Assembly: GCA_038224615.1 (NCBI GenBank)
Contig: JBBRFH010000113.1
Coordinates: 1 to 10,741 of the forward strand
Direction: 5' to 3'
DNA: 10,741 nt
From: JBBRFH01 sp038224615
GTDB lineage: Bacteria; Planctomycetota; Phycisphaerae; Tepidisphaerales; Tepidisphaeraceae
Shown here: in pieces, positions 1 to 6,307 of the stretch
Layout of the letters: every line of letters begins with the position of its first letter
How positions within the stretch are numbered: the first letter of the stretch is position 1
Position numbers and translations under genes: made by a program
Notes under the pieces: generated by a model
The model's database searches: none
Seen by the model: the letters and a program-made list of their open reading frames with translations, nothing else
What the model was told of the DNA's origin: nothing

Positions 1-1017
1 GTAGTGCAGGAGCAGTTCGTGCTTGTCCAGCGCCAGCCGCAGCCGGCTCTCCATCTCGAGTCGCTCCATCGCGTCTGCGTTCATCTGCGGGGTGAAATAC
101 TCGAACTGGTTGGCGCCGCGCATCTTCGCGCGGTGCATGGCGGTGTGCGAGTTGAGCAGGAGTTGCTGGGCGTCGACGCCGTCGAGCGGGGTGATGGAGA
201 TGCCGACGCTGGCGCTGGGGACCAGGGAGATCCCATCGACCTCGAGCGGTTGGTTGATCACCTTAAGCAGCCGCTGCGCGACGTGGGCACCGCCGAACGG
301 CTCGGTCAGCGTCGGCGCGATCAGGCCGAACTCGTCGTCACTCAGTCGCGCCAGGAAGTCGGATCGGCGGACCGCGTGATGTAGACGGGCGGCGATCTTC
401 TGCAGCACCCGGTCGCCGATGGTTCGGCCGTGCTGGGTGTTGATGGCGGAGAAGCCGTCGAGGTCGATCGTCAGCACGCCCAGCCGGGCGCTGCTCCGCA
501 AGGCACCGCCGATCTCGTCGGTGAGTCGGGCTGTGAACAGGGCGCGGTTCGGAAGGTGGGTCAGTCCGTCGTGGAGAGATGCCGCAGATTGCCCCTCGGC
601 CGAGTCGAGCGTTTCGAGCACGACGCCGAGCGTCTGTGCAACGCCGCGCATGAGCATCAGCACGGCGTCGGTGACGGACGTCTGAGGCCGGTGCGAAAGC
701 AGCAAGAGGGCAAGATTCGTTCCACTGCCCGTTGGCACCGGGCAGATCGTGAGGGGGCCGACATCGACGATCGGGCCGAGCGCGTGAAGCGGTTCGGGCA
801 GCGCATCAGCCGACGCGACCGAGACGACGGCGCCGACGGCGACGTCGTCGATGACCCGCGAACGCAGCGTGAGCGGCCGTTCCGCATCGGCGGAGGTGTC
901 GATCAGGCAGGTGTGCCGGCCGCGCCGGACCAGCAGACGCGCCGACGCACAATCCGGCCAGAACTGGCCGATCGTGCTGAGCAGCGGGGCGGTCGCTCGT
1001 TTGAGCGTCGTGTACAT
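1..1017 (-). CDS. GAF-like/GGDEF(-EAL) cyclic-di-GMP signalling protein, 3' part cut by window edge
   Basis: The minus-strand frame is open for 339 codons and leaves the window. Residues about 1-140 read as a GAF-like sensory domain (weak call). A GGDEF domain follows: DGLTHLPNR at 150-158, metal-site region TIDLDGF at 183-189, then the signature at 226-230. The signature is SDDEF, not GG(D/E)EF, so both glycines that position GTP are lost and cyclase activity is unlikely. The RxxD product-binding inhibitory site (R217, D220) stands the usual five residues upstream and is intact, so c-di-GMP binding remains possible. The last residues in view (ERLEMESRLRLALDKHELLLHY region) match the helix linking GGDEF to EAL, so an EAL phosphodiesterase domain probably follows outside the window. 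There is no clear membrane segment, so the protein is likely cytosolic. The start at 1017 is preceded by GAAG at 7 bp; the frame stays open upstream with another ATG at 1191, so the start is uncertain. It may be co-transcribed with the DUF971 gene upstream. Confidence 0.85.
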   Translation of the reverse strand, partial: MYTTLKRATAPLLSTIGQFWPDCASARLLVRRGRHTCLIDTSADAERPLTLRSRVIDDVAVGAVVSVASADALPEPLHALGPIVDVGPLTICPVPTGSGTNLALLLLSHRPQTSVTDAVLMLMRGVAQTLGVVLETLDSAEGQSAASLHDGLTHLPNRALFTARLTDEIGGALRSSARLGVLTIDLDGFSAINTQHGRTIGDRVLQKIAARLHHAVRRSDFLARLSDDEFGLIAPTLTEPFGGAHVAQRLLKVINQPLEVDGISLVPSASVGISITPLDGVDAQQLLLNSHTAMHRAKMRGANQFEYFTPQMNADAMERLEMESRLRLALDKHELLLHY

Positions 1018-1207
1018 CCAGTGACTTCGCCTTCTCGCATCACCCACAGGAAGCGTGCCGGGCCGACGCGCGCACAGGAACGACCCTTGCCTGTGTGCTG
1101 TCCGCTCGGACCGCGATCCATCGATCGCATCTGCCGAGACGTCCCGAGCCGGTGATGCCCCATTTACATCGGGATTTCGGGGTGTTCGCATCAATACGCC
1201 GTGCCCC

Positions 1208-1534
1208 TTATTGGGGACCGGGTGCGATTTCGAGCAGATAATCGAAGGAGTAGATGCCCGACCCGTGATTATCGGACCAGTGCAGCCGCAAGGCGTAGTT
1301 ACCGACCATCTCCGCCGACACTACCGAGAGCGGTTGTGTATAATTGCCGGGCAGGATATTCAGGCGGGCCTTGGGCGCGGGTGTTTCGCGCACTTTCTTG
1401 CACAGCGCGCAGGGGCAGTGCGACCGCAGGTATCCGATCGGATAGGTCACCACGCGCCCGTCGGGCCAGGTGATCTGCAGGTGTTCGTCCCGCTTCAGGG
1501 ACAGCTTGGTAGGGACCAGTTCTGGCATCGGCAT
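1208..1534 (-). CDS. DUF971 (GBBH-like N-terminal) domain protein
   Basis: This 108-residue protein matches the DUF971 family, which resembles the N-terminal domain of gamma-butyrobetaine hydroxylase. Visible hallmarks are ITWPDGRVVTYP (about 21-32), YLRSHCPCALCKK (about 35-47) with clustered cysteines that may bind a metal, and GNYALRLHWSDNHGSGIYSF in the second half. Stand-alone DUF971 proteins of this length are common in bacteria and are often linked to iron-sulfur carriers, but the biochemical role is not established. An in-frame TAG lies 9 bp upstream of the ATG at 1534, so the start must be 1534 or the second Met at 1528. No Shine-Dalgarno site is evident. It is transcribed divergently from the response regulator and points toward the GGDEF gene. 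Confidence 0.88.
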   Translation of the reverse strand: MPMPELVPTKLSLKRDEHLQITWPDGRVVTYPIGYLRSHCPCALCKKVRETPAPKARLNILPGNYTQPLSVVSAEMVGNYALRLHWSDNHGSGIYSFDYLLEIAPGPQ

Positions 1535-1629
1535 GTAAGTCTAGCAGGAAACACGCCGCAACCCGACCCGCGCCAGGGCCGCCAACCGTGAGCAATGCCC
1601 CAGCGCAGCGCTAAGTCCGGGTTAGGGAC

Positions 1630-1659
1630 TTGACAGGATTCGCCTACCGCTTGGATCAT
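1630..1659 (+). promoter_or_regulatory. Candidate sigma70-type promoter of the response regulator gene
   Basis: A perfect TTGACA (1630-1635) is followed after 18 bp by GATCAT (1654-1659), four of six matches to TATAAT. A transcript from here would start near 1666, just before AAGGA at 1672-1676 and the ATG at 1684. This placement argues against using the TTG at 1630 as a translation start. Confidence 0.45.
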
Positions 1660-1683
1660 GTTGAGCGTCTGAAGGACGAGATG

Positions 1684-2460
<777 letters not shown>

Positions 2461-2504
2461 CGCCATCGCCTGAATTGGAGGTAGGCTCGATTCGTCGCGG
2501 AGGG

Positions 2505-2510
2505 TAGAAT
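2505..2510 (+). promoter_or_regulatory. -10 box TAGAAT, leaderless-type promoter of the Uma2 gene
   Basis: TAGAAT (five of six matches to TATAAT) ends exactly 7 bp before the GTG at 2518, so transcription would begin at or next to the start codon. No convincing -35 hexamer is seen at 16-18 bp. Confidence 0.5.
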
Positions 2511-2517
2511 CGCTGAC

Positions 2518-3117
2518 GTGAGCAGCGTTCCGGTTGATCTCCCTCGCTTGACGCTTGACGAGTATTTTCGCCGCGAGGCCGGGTCCGAGGTCAAGCACGA
2601 TTACCTCAACGGGTATGCGGTCGCAATGGCGGGCGGCTCGCCGCGCCATAGCCTGGTGACTGCCAACGTCAGCCGAGCCATCGGCAACGCGCTTACCGGC
2701 AAGCCCTGCAACGTCTTCGATTCCAATCTCCTCATCGGCATCCCCAACTCGCCTTATACGCATTATCCCGACGTCAGCGTGATCTGCGGTCCGCTGGAAT
2801 TCGATCCACGCGATCCGGGAAAGAACACGGTGACGAATCCGGTCGTGATCGTCGAAGTCCTGTCGCCGGGCACGATCGCGTCAGACCGTGGCGATAAGTT
2901 CGATCGCGATCGTCAACTGGAATCGCTTCGTGAGTACATGCTGGTCTTTCAGGACCGGGCCGAGATACAGACCTTCTTTCGTCGTGACGATGGCACCTGG
3001 CTTCTGCGCGTCGTGACGGGTGAGGCGTCGACGGTCTGGCTGAACGCCCTCGACGTCGAGCTGAACACCGCCGATATTTATCGCGGCGTCACATTTGATC
3101 CGCCCGCGGCGGCTTGA
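2518..3117 (+). CDS. Uma2-family (DUF820) PD-(D/E)XK nuclease-fold protein
   Basis: This 199-residue protein has the Uma2 layout: an N-terminal LTLDEYFRRE segment, a YLNGYAVAMAGGSPRHS strand-turn region (about 29-45), then the nuclease core. Putative catalytic residues are D85 in YPDVSVI, E113 in VIVEVLSPGT and K127 in DRGDKF, followed by LESLREYMLV, all as expected for PD-(D/E)XK proteins of this family. Uma2 proteins are numerous in cyanobacteria and planctomycetes. They are usually annotated as putative restriction endonucleases, but no physiological role is established. Start is GTG at 2518; in-frame ATGs lie well inside the conserved region. It sits 57 bp after the response regulator and 38 bp before the coiled-coil gene, but appears to have its own -10 box. 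It could be a passenger inside a two-component locus rather than part of the pathway. Confidence 0.9.
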   Translation: MSSVPVDLPRLTLDEYFRREAGSEVKHDYLNGYAVAMAGGSPRHSLVTANVSRAIGNALTGKPCNVFDSNLLIGIPNSPYTHYPDVSVICGPLEFDPRDPGKNTVTNPVVIVEVLSPGTIASDRGDKFDRDRQLESLREYMLVFQDRAEIQTFFRRDDGTWLLRVVTGEASTVWLNALDVELNTADIYRGVTFDPPAAA

Positions 3118-3143
3118 GAGTGTTTCAGTCCGGCCGACCCGTC

Positions 3144-3149
3144 TATACT
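3144..3149 (+). promoter_or_regulatory. -10 box TATACT upstream of the membrane coiled-coil gene
   Basis: TATACT (five of six) ends 6 bp before the ATG at 3156, again suggesting a transcript with almost no leader. A TTGAGA at 3114-3119 is 24 bp upstream, too far for a normal -35 element. Confidence 0.45.
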
Positions 3150-3155
3150 CGCCGT

Positions 3156-3728
3156 ATGGTCACGTTTGAATCGCATGCCACAGAGATCCTCATTTACGTC
3201 TGCCTTGCCGTCGCGGCGGGGTTGCTGTTGGTGATCGGGTACAGGGTCGGGGCTTGGATGGCGTCGGGACGTTTTCAGCGGCAACTCGATCAGAACCAGA
3301 AGGACCTGTTCACCACCCAGACAGGATTTAAGAAACTCTACGAGGGCGAGATCGCACAACTCAAGCAGCAGGTCGCGACGGTGACGGCCGACAACGACAC
3401 GCTGAACAAGCGCGTCGAAGACTACCGCAAGAAGGCCGCGGGCTTCGGCGGATTGTTCGGATCGGGCGGGAAGAAGTCCGACGCCATGTATGCCCTGCTT
3501 CTCGAGAACGAAGCGCTCGAAGAGGCATTGCACAAGCAGAACCAGAAACTCACCGTCGAGCGCACCGATGCCGTCCAGGAAAGCCTCCGCAATATCGGCT
3601 ATCGCCGCATCCTGATGAGCCAGCTCCTCAACGACAACCGCATCAAGGACTACGTGCGCGAGATCCTCGAAGACGAGGGGCGTCTCCCCGCCCCCACCCA
3701 CGACGAGCCCGCCAAGCTGCCGGGGTAA
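3156..3728 (+). CDS. Unrecognised membrane-anchored coiled-coil protein
   Basis: I do not recognise a named family. The 190-residue product has one N-terminal membrane helix (about 11-28, within EILIYVCLAVAAGLLLVIGY) and then a mostly charged cytoplasmic part. Residues about 40-90 are rich in Q, K, E and D with heptad-like spacing (EGEIAQLKQQVATVTADNDTL region), so a coiled coil is likely. A Gly-rich break at about 98-107 (FGGLFGSGGKK) is followed by a second helical stretch (about 112-150) and a NIGYRRILMSQLLND-like C-terminal block. The architecture recalls YhcB/ZapG-type envelope proteins, but I see no specific match. The ATG at 3156 is chosen over a TTG at 3114 because the latter overlaps the Uma2 stop and a -10 box lies just before the ATG. 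It lies 51 bp upstream of the histidine kinase, so a link to kinase sensing or membrane scaffolding is possible but unproven. Confidence 0.75.
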   Translation: MVTFESHATEILIYVCLAVAAGLLLVIGYRVGAWMASGRFQRQLDQNQKDLFTTQTGFKKLYEGEIAQLKQQVATVTADNDTLNKRVEDYRKKAAGFGGLFGSGGKKSDAMYALLLENEALEEALHKQNQKLTVERTDAVQESLRNIGYRRILMSQLLNDNRIKDYVREILEDEGRLPAPTHDEPAKLPG

Positions 3729-3766
3729 TCCGGTTTCGGACCCACGCATCCTTTGCGACTCGTCGA

Positions 3767-3772
3767 TAGAAT
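3767..3772 (+). promoter_or_regulatory. -10 box TAGAAT, leaderless-type promoter of the histidine kinase gene
   Basis: TAGAAT ends exactly 7 bp before the ATG at 3780, the same hexamer and spacing as at the Uma2 gene. The segment between (CCCACCC) cannot serve as a Shine-Dalgarno site. Confidence 0.5.
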
Positions 3773-3779
3773 CCCACCC

Positions 3780-5231
3780 ATGAATCGTCACTGGCGACCC
3801 TCTCACCTGATCGCGCCGACTGCGGCCGTGATCGTTGCGGTCGCGCTGCTCAGTGGATGGATCTGTTACCGCGTCGGCGTCGGCGTCGCCAGAGGCGAAC
3901 TGCGGCCGCACATGCTGCTGATCGAACTGGCGGCGACGGTAACCATTATCCTCCTCGCGCTGTTCTGGCTGGCACACCGGCTGCGCCGCCAGTGGATTGA
4001 GCCTGTCCAGCAGGTGGCGTCGACGGTGGAACGACTCGCCGGCGGTGCGTGGGACGCGCGTTCCCCGCTTCCTGCCGCGTCGGCTGCGGGGCAGTTGTTC
4101 GCCAACCAGCTCAACTACTTTGCTGAGCAGGTGCAGACCGAGTTGCTGTTGCTTCAGCAACAGCGGACGTATCTGACCACGCTCGTCGAGTCGCTTCCCG
4201 ACCCGATTCTCCTCACCGATCCGCAGCAACGCGTGATCCTCATCAACGAGCCGGCCGCCCGGTTTCTGTCGATGACGCCCCGGCAGGCCATGGGGCAGAA
4301 GCTGATTTCCATCCTCGGCGAAGCGTCGCTGGTGGACGTCTACGAATCGCTCGGCGCCGACGCCGCCGGCCAGCCCCAGACGCTCGTCCGTGAAATCCGC
4401 GCCGTACGCGACGCACAGAAGCATGTCTATCAGTCGGTCGTCGCCCGCACCGGCACCGGCGGCGTGCTGCTGGTGTTGCGCGACGTCAGCCGGCTCGCGG
4501 CGACCGTGCAGATGAAGACCGACTTCGTCGCCAATGCCAGCCACGAGCTGCGCACGCCCATCGCCGCCATCAAGATCGCCTTCGAGACGCTCTGCGAAGT
4601 CTACACCGATGACCCCGATCAGTCCGCCCGCTGCATCGAGATCATCGGCGGACACATGCAGCGGCTCGAGGCCATGCTGCAGGACCTGCTCGACCTGTCG
4701 CGCGTCGAGAACGTCGAGCTCAAGCCCGAGTACGCCGAGGTCCGCGGCACCGACCTGCTGGCTTCCACGCGCAGCGCGATGGGGTCGCTGGCGCGTAACA
4801 AGAAGCTCGATTTCGCGCTCGATGGGGACGCGGCATTGGTCTTCCAGTCCGACCGCAAGCTGCTCGATCTGATCATGAAAAACCTGGTCGAGAACTCGAT
4901 CAAGTACACCCCCGAGGGTGGCCGGGTCATGGTCAACCTGCGGCGTGAGGAACGCGACGGGCAATCGCAGTTGGTGCTGAGCGTTACCGACACCGGCATC
5001 GGCATCCCGCCGCAGCACCTGGACCGGGTCTTCGAGCGTTTCTACCAGGTCGACTCCGCCCGCAGCGGTTCGGCGGGTCGCGGGACCGGGCTGGGCCTGG
5101 CGATCGTCAAGCACGCCGCCGCCGCGCTCGGTGCCCAGGTCGCCATCGACAGCACGGTTGGCCGCGGGACGACCGTGACGTGTACGTTCCCCGAAGCCGA
5201 CTCCGCGTTCGCCCCCGTCGACGCGCCGTAA
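3780..5231 (+). CDS. PhoR-type membrane sensor histidine kinase with PAS domain
   Basis: This 483-residue kinase has two membrane helices (about 11-30 and 45-65) separated by only about 14 residues. It therefore lacks a real periplasmic sensor, as in PhoR. A HAMP-like/linker helix follows (about 66-128), then a PAS domain (about 133-235, beginning TLVESLPDPILLTDPQQRV). HisKA contains the phosphoacceptor H255 in NASHELRTP. The ATPase domain has N372 in the N box (NLVENSIKYTPEGG), D404 in DTGIGI, an F box FERFYQVD and GTGLGL at 435-440. All catalytic motifs look intact. Start ATG 3780 is set by the adjacent -10 box; a TTG at 3753 would add nine residues. It probably phosphorylates the PhoB-type regulator upstream and, given phoU in the window, may sense phosphate status through PhoU/Pst. 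The physiological signal is inferred. Confidence 0.92.
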   Translation: MNRHWRPSHLIAPTAAVIVAVALLSGWICYRVGVGVARGELRPHMLLIELAATVTIILLALFWLAHRLRRQWIEPVQQVASTVERLAGGAWDARSPLPAASAAGQLFANQLNYFAEQVQTELLLLQQQRTYLTTLVESLPDPILLTDPQQRVILINEPAARFLSMTPRQAMGQKLISILGEASLVDVYESLGADAAGQPQTLVREIRAVRDAQKHVYQSVVARTGTGGVLLVLRDVSRLAATVQMKTDFVANASHELRTPIAAIKIAFETLCEVYTDDPDQSARCIEIIGGHMQRLEAMLQDLLDLSRVENVELKPEYAEVRGTDLLASTRSAMGSLARNKKLDFALDGDAALVFQSDRKLLDLIMKNLVENSIKYTPEGGRVMVNLRREERDGQSQLVLSVTDTGIGIPPQHLDRVFERFYQVDSARSGSAGRGTGLGLAIVKHAAAALGAQVAIDSTVGRGTTVTCTFPEADSAFAPVDAP

Positions 5232-5298
5232 CGCACACCCGCCCGCTCTCGTTGGAGCCGAACACGCCCAGGATCGCGTCGTGTCGCCGGCGCACACC

Positions 5299-5418
5299 TG
5301 ATACATTTTGCTACATTTGGGCCCCGCTCGATTGGCATAAGTCATTAACGATAAATAACTTAAGTCGATATCGAGCGATGTATCACCCCCTGTAGCACCT
5401 GCTACATCTGCTACATTT
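5299..5418. repeat. Cluster of six TGMTACA motifs around an AT-rich core
   Basis: Forward copies are TGATACATTT (5299-5308), TGCTACATTT (5309-5318), TGCTACATCT (5400-5409) and TGCTACATTT (5409-5418). Inverted copies are ATGTATCA (5378-5385) and TGTAGCA (5391-5397). The last inverted copy and the forward copy at 5400 make a perfect dyad, TGTAGCA-CC-TGCTACA (5391-5406). Tandem copies are spaced 9-10 bp, about one helical turn. This resembles clustered protein-binding sites: a regulator operator, iterons or a recombination site. No function is known. Confidence 0.65.
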
Positions 5419-5446
5419 CCCCACCATCCCGGCCGCAATGGTGGGG
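5419..5446 (+). terminator. Hairpin, possible weak terminator after the kinase gene
   Basis: CCCCACCAT (5419-5427) and ATGGTGGGG (5438-5446) form a perfect 9-bp stem with a 10-nt loop. The following ATTT is a poor U tract, and the hairpin is 188 bp beyond the kinase stop, so terminator function is tentative. It directly abuts the last TGCTACATTT motif. Confidence 0.4.
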
Positions 5447-5474
5447 ATTTCCACGCCTGCGCGATCGCGACTTC

Positions 5475-5500
5475 ATTCACATGCCCATTATTCACATGCC
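5475..5500. repeat. Short direct repeat ATTCACATGCC, two copies
   Basis: Two identical 11-bp copies at 5475-5485 and 5490-5500 are spaced 15 bp start to start in noncoding DNA. Function unknown; it could be chance or a binding site. Confidence 0.4.
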
Positions 5501-5600
5501 AAAGAGCTGCACCGGGCGCTCTTGCCGCGCCGCGCCAAACCCACTCCAATTCATACCACCGCCGCTCGCAAAAGTCGGCGGTAAAATCGGCCGGGCTGGG

Positions 5601-5987
5601 TCAACTTTCATGCTGGTTGCCGCCGCTGTTTGGAGCGCAAGCGTGGCGACGCACCGGCGGTGCGTCACACCTCGTCGCGGAACCCCAGCGCAAAGAGCAA
5701 GGCACGTTCGACGGCGTCCAGTTTTGCAGCGCCGACTCGGTCAGGCGGTCACCGATGCGGTGCTTGGGGACGGTTTGCAGGTGATCGAGGTTGATGGCGC
5801 AGCGCTTCGGCATGCCGTCCGTCTCGTCGAGCGGCACTTCCGTCGGCAGATTTCGGATCGTGCTCGTGATCGGCGCAACCGTGATATCGTTCAATTGCCG
5901 GATCGCGGTGTCGCGCGACAACAATAGCACCGGGCGGCGTTTGTCCGGCGAAGCGAATTCGTAGTAGCGGATCTCACCACGTTTCAT
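5601..5987 (-). CDS. MazF/PemK-family toxin, apparently frameshifted near its 3' end
   Basis: MazF-type toxins are ribosome-independent mRNA endonucleases. Residues 1-88 fit the family well: MKRGEIRYYEF, RRPVLLLSRD, DITVAPITSTIRNLPTEVPL, CAINLDHLQTV and the IGDRLTESALQ helix. After that the frame gives an untypical tail (NWTPSNVPC...) and ends at 5601, making 128 residues. A shift by one base at the A-run (TTTT on the plus strand, 5722-5725) restores a family-like ending, LDAVERALLFALGFRDEV, with a stop at 5665-5667 and a total of about 108 residues, the usual MazF length. The gene may be a recent pseudogene, contain an assembly or sequencing error, or use frameshifting. Its ATG overlaps the antitoxin gene by 14 bp, implying translational coupling. 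Extent is given as literally read; the likely ancestral end is 5665. Confidence 0.85.
   Translation of the reverse strand: MKRGEIRYYEFASPDKRRPVLLLSRDTAIRQLNDITVAPITSTIRNLPTEVPLDETDGMPKRCAINLDHLQTVPKHRIGDRLTESALQNWTPSNVPCSLRWGSATRCDAPPVRRHACAPNSGGNQHES
5648..5666. repeat. Perfect inverted repeat at the restored toxin stop codon
   Basis: GACGCACC (5648-5655) and GGTGCGTC (5659-5666) pair perfectly around a 3-nt loop. The hairpin covers the stop codon that the shifted toxin frame would use, as expected for a 3' end structure, and supports 5665 as the original gene end. No U tract follows on the minus strand. The GGTGCG arms resemble those of the inverted repeat at 6276-6293. Confidence 0.5.
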
Positions 5988-6219
5988 CGCTATCCGGCAA
6001 AAGTGGGTCGGCGGCGTTCAGGTCGAACTCGCCGGGCTTGACCGGCTGGCGCGCGTAGCCTTCCTGGTGCTGGGCCTCGAGCATGCGAGTTTTCTGACGG
6101 CTGATGGCCCGCGCGAGCACGTGGCGGGCGAAGTCCTCGGGCGCGACGCCGAGATGCGTTGTCACACAACGCAGGTCGTCGTAGGCATCATCGCTCAGAG
6201 GCGTCGCGAACGTCTTCAT
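5974..6219 (-). CDS. Antitoxin of a MazEF-like toxin-antitoxin pair
   Basis: This 81-residue protein precedes and overlaps the MazF-type toxin gene by 14 bp, the usual antitoxin-first order. The N-terminal half (MKTFATPLSDDAYDDLRCV ... DFARHVLARAI) fits a ribbon-helix-helix-like DNA-binding unit. The C-terminal half has the acidic EGYARQPVKPGEFD segment typical of antitoxin tails that wrap around MazF. It should neutralise the toxin and repress the operon. The start at 6219 is fixed by a CATAAT box ending 7 bp upstream; the frame is open further upstream but runs into the SNF2 coding sequence. Family assignment depends mainly on the toxin partner and length. If the toxin is truly broken, this gene may persist as an orphan antitoxin. 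Confidence 0.78.
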   Translation of the reverse strand: MKTFATPLSDDAYDDLRCVTTHLGVAPEDFARHVLARAISRQKTRMLEAQHQEGYARQPVKPGEFDLNAADPLLPDSDETW

Positions 6220-6226
6220 ATCACGG

Positions 6227-6232
6227 ATTATG
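6227..6232 (-). promoter_or_regulatory. -10 box CATAAT, leaderless-type promoter of the toxin-antitoxin operon
   Basis: On the minus strand CATAAT (five of six) ends exactly 7 bp before the antitoxin ATG at 6219. It diverges from the SNF2 -10 box 62 bp away, so the two transcription units share a compact control region. Confidence 0.5.
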
Positions 6233-6275
6233 CCAAATCGTCGGGGCTTCGCATACAGGCATTTCGGACACTCGT

Positions 6276-6293
6276 GGTGCGATGAATCGCACC
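6276..6293. promoter_or_regulatory. Inverted repeat GGTGCGAT-GA-ATCGCACC before the SNF2 -10 box
   Basis: Perfect 8-bp arms (6276-6283 and 6286-6293) occupy the region where the -35 to -10 spacer of the SNF2 promoter lies, ending 1 bp before TATAAT. A protein bound here would block transcription, so this is an operator candidate, perhaps for the antitoxin. Similar GGTGCG palindromes occur as dispersed repeats in many genomes, so a REP-like origin is the alternative. Confidence 0.5.
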
Positions 6294-6294
6294 C

Positions 6295-6300
6295 TATAAT
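6295..6300 (+). promoter_or_regulatory. Consensus -10 box TATAAT, leaderless-type promoter of the SNF2 gene
   Basis: A perfect TATAAT ends exactly 7 bp before an in-frame TTG at 6308. An ATG at 6299 overlaps the hexamer itself and so could not be translated from this promoter. Confidence 0.55.
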
Positions 6301-6307
6301 GCGGGCC

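Larger units (their letters stand above)
5232..5664. other. Noncoding stretch between the kinase and toxin genes
   Basis: About 430 bp without a supportable gene lies between the kinase stop and the probable functional end of the toxin gene. It holds an AT-rich core (about 5336-5370, with CTTAAG and TCGATATCGA palindromes) that stands out in this GC-rich DNA, a cluster of TGMTACA motifs, a 9-bp hairpin and an 11-bp direct repeat. The codon pattern seen in the neighbouring genes is absent. No tRNA or other RNA gene was recognised. Confidence 0.6.

Noticed and set aside
430..1155. Plus-strand open frames over the left end
   Set aside because: The minus strand here gives a continuous GGDEF protein; the plus-strand frames are Arg-rich shadows.
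1630..1683. TTG 1630 as start of the response regulator
   Set aside because: This TTG is part of a perfect TTGACA -35 box, and a good Shine-Dalgarno site precedes ATG 1684.
5299..5418. Pho box for the two-component system
   Set aside because: The motif TGMTACA does not match the CTGTCAT-type Pho box, and it lies downstream of the kinase rather than before a target gene.
3078..5549. An 823-codon open frame on the minus strand
   Set aside because: It lies antisense to the coiled-coil and kinase genes, whose plus-strand products show clear motifs. The antisense product is low-complexity (R, G, D, V, Q) and matches nothing; such frames are common in GC-rich DNA.
6230..6307. ATG 6230 or ATG 6299 as start of the SNF2 gene
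   Set aside because: The first precedes the TATAAT promoter and overlaps the divergent antitoxin promoter; the second overlaps the hexamer itself. Translation from TATAAT would start at TTG 6308.
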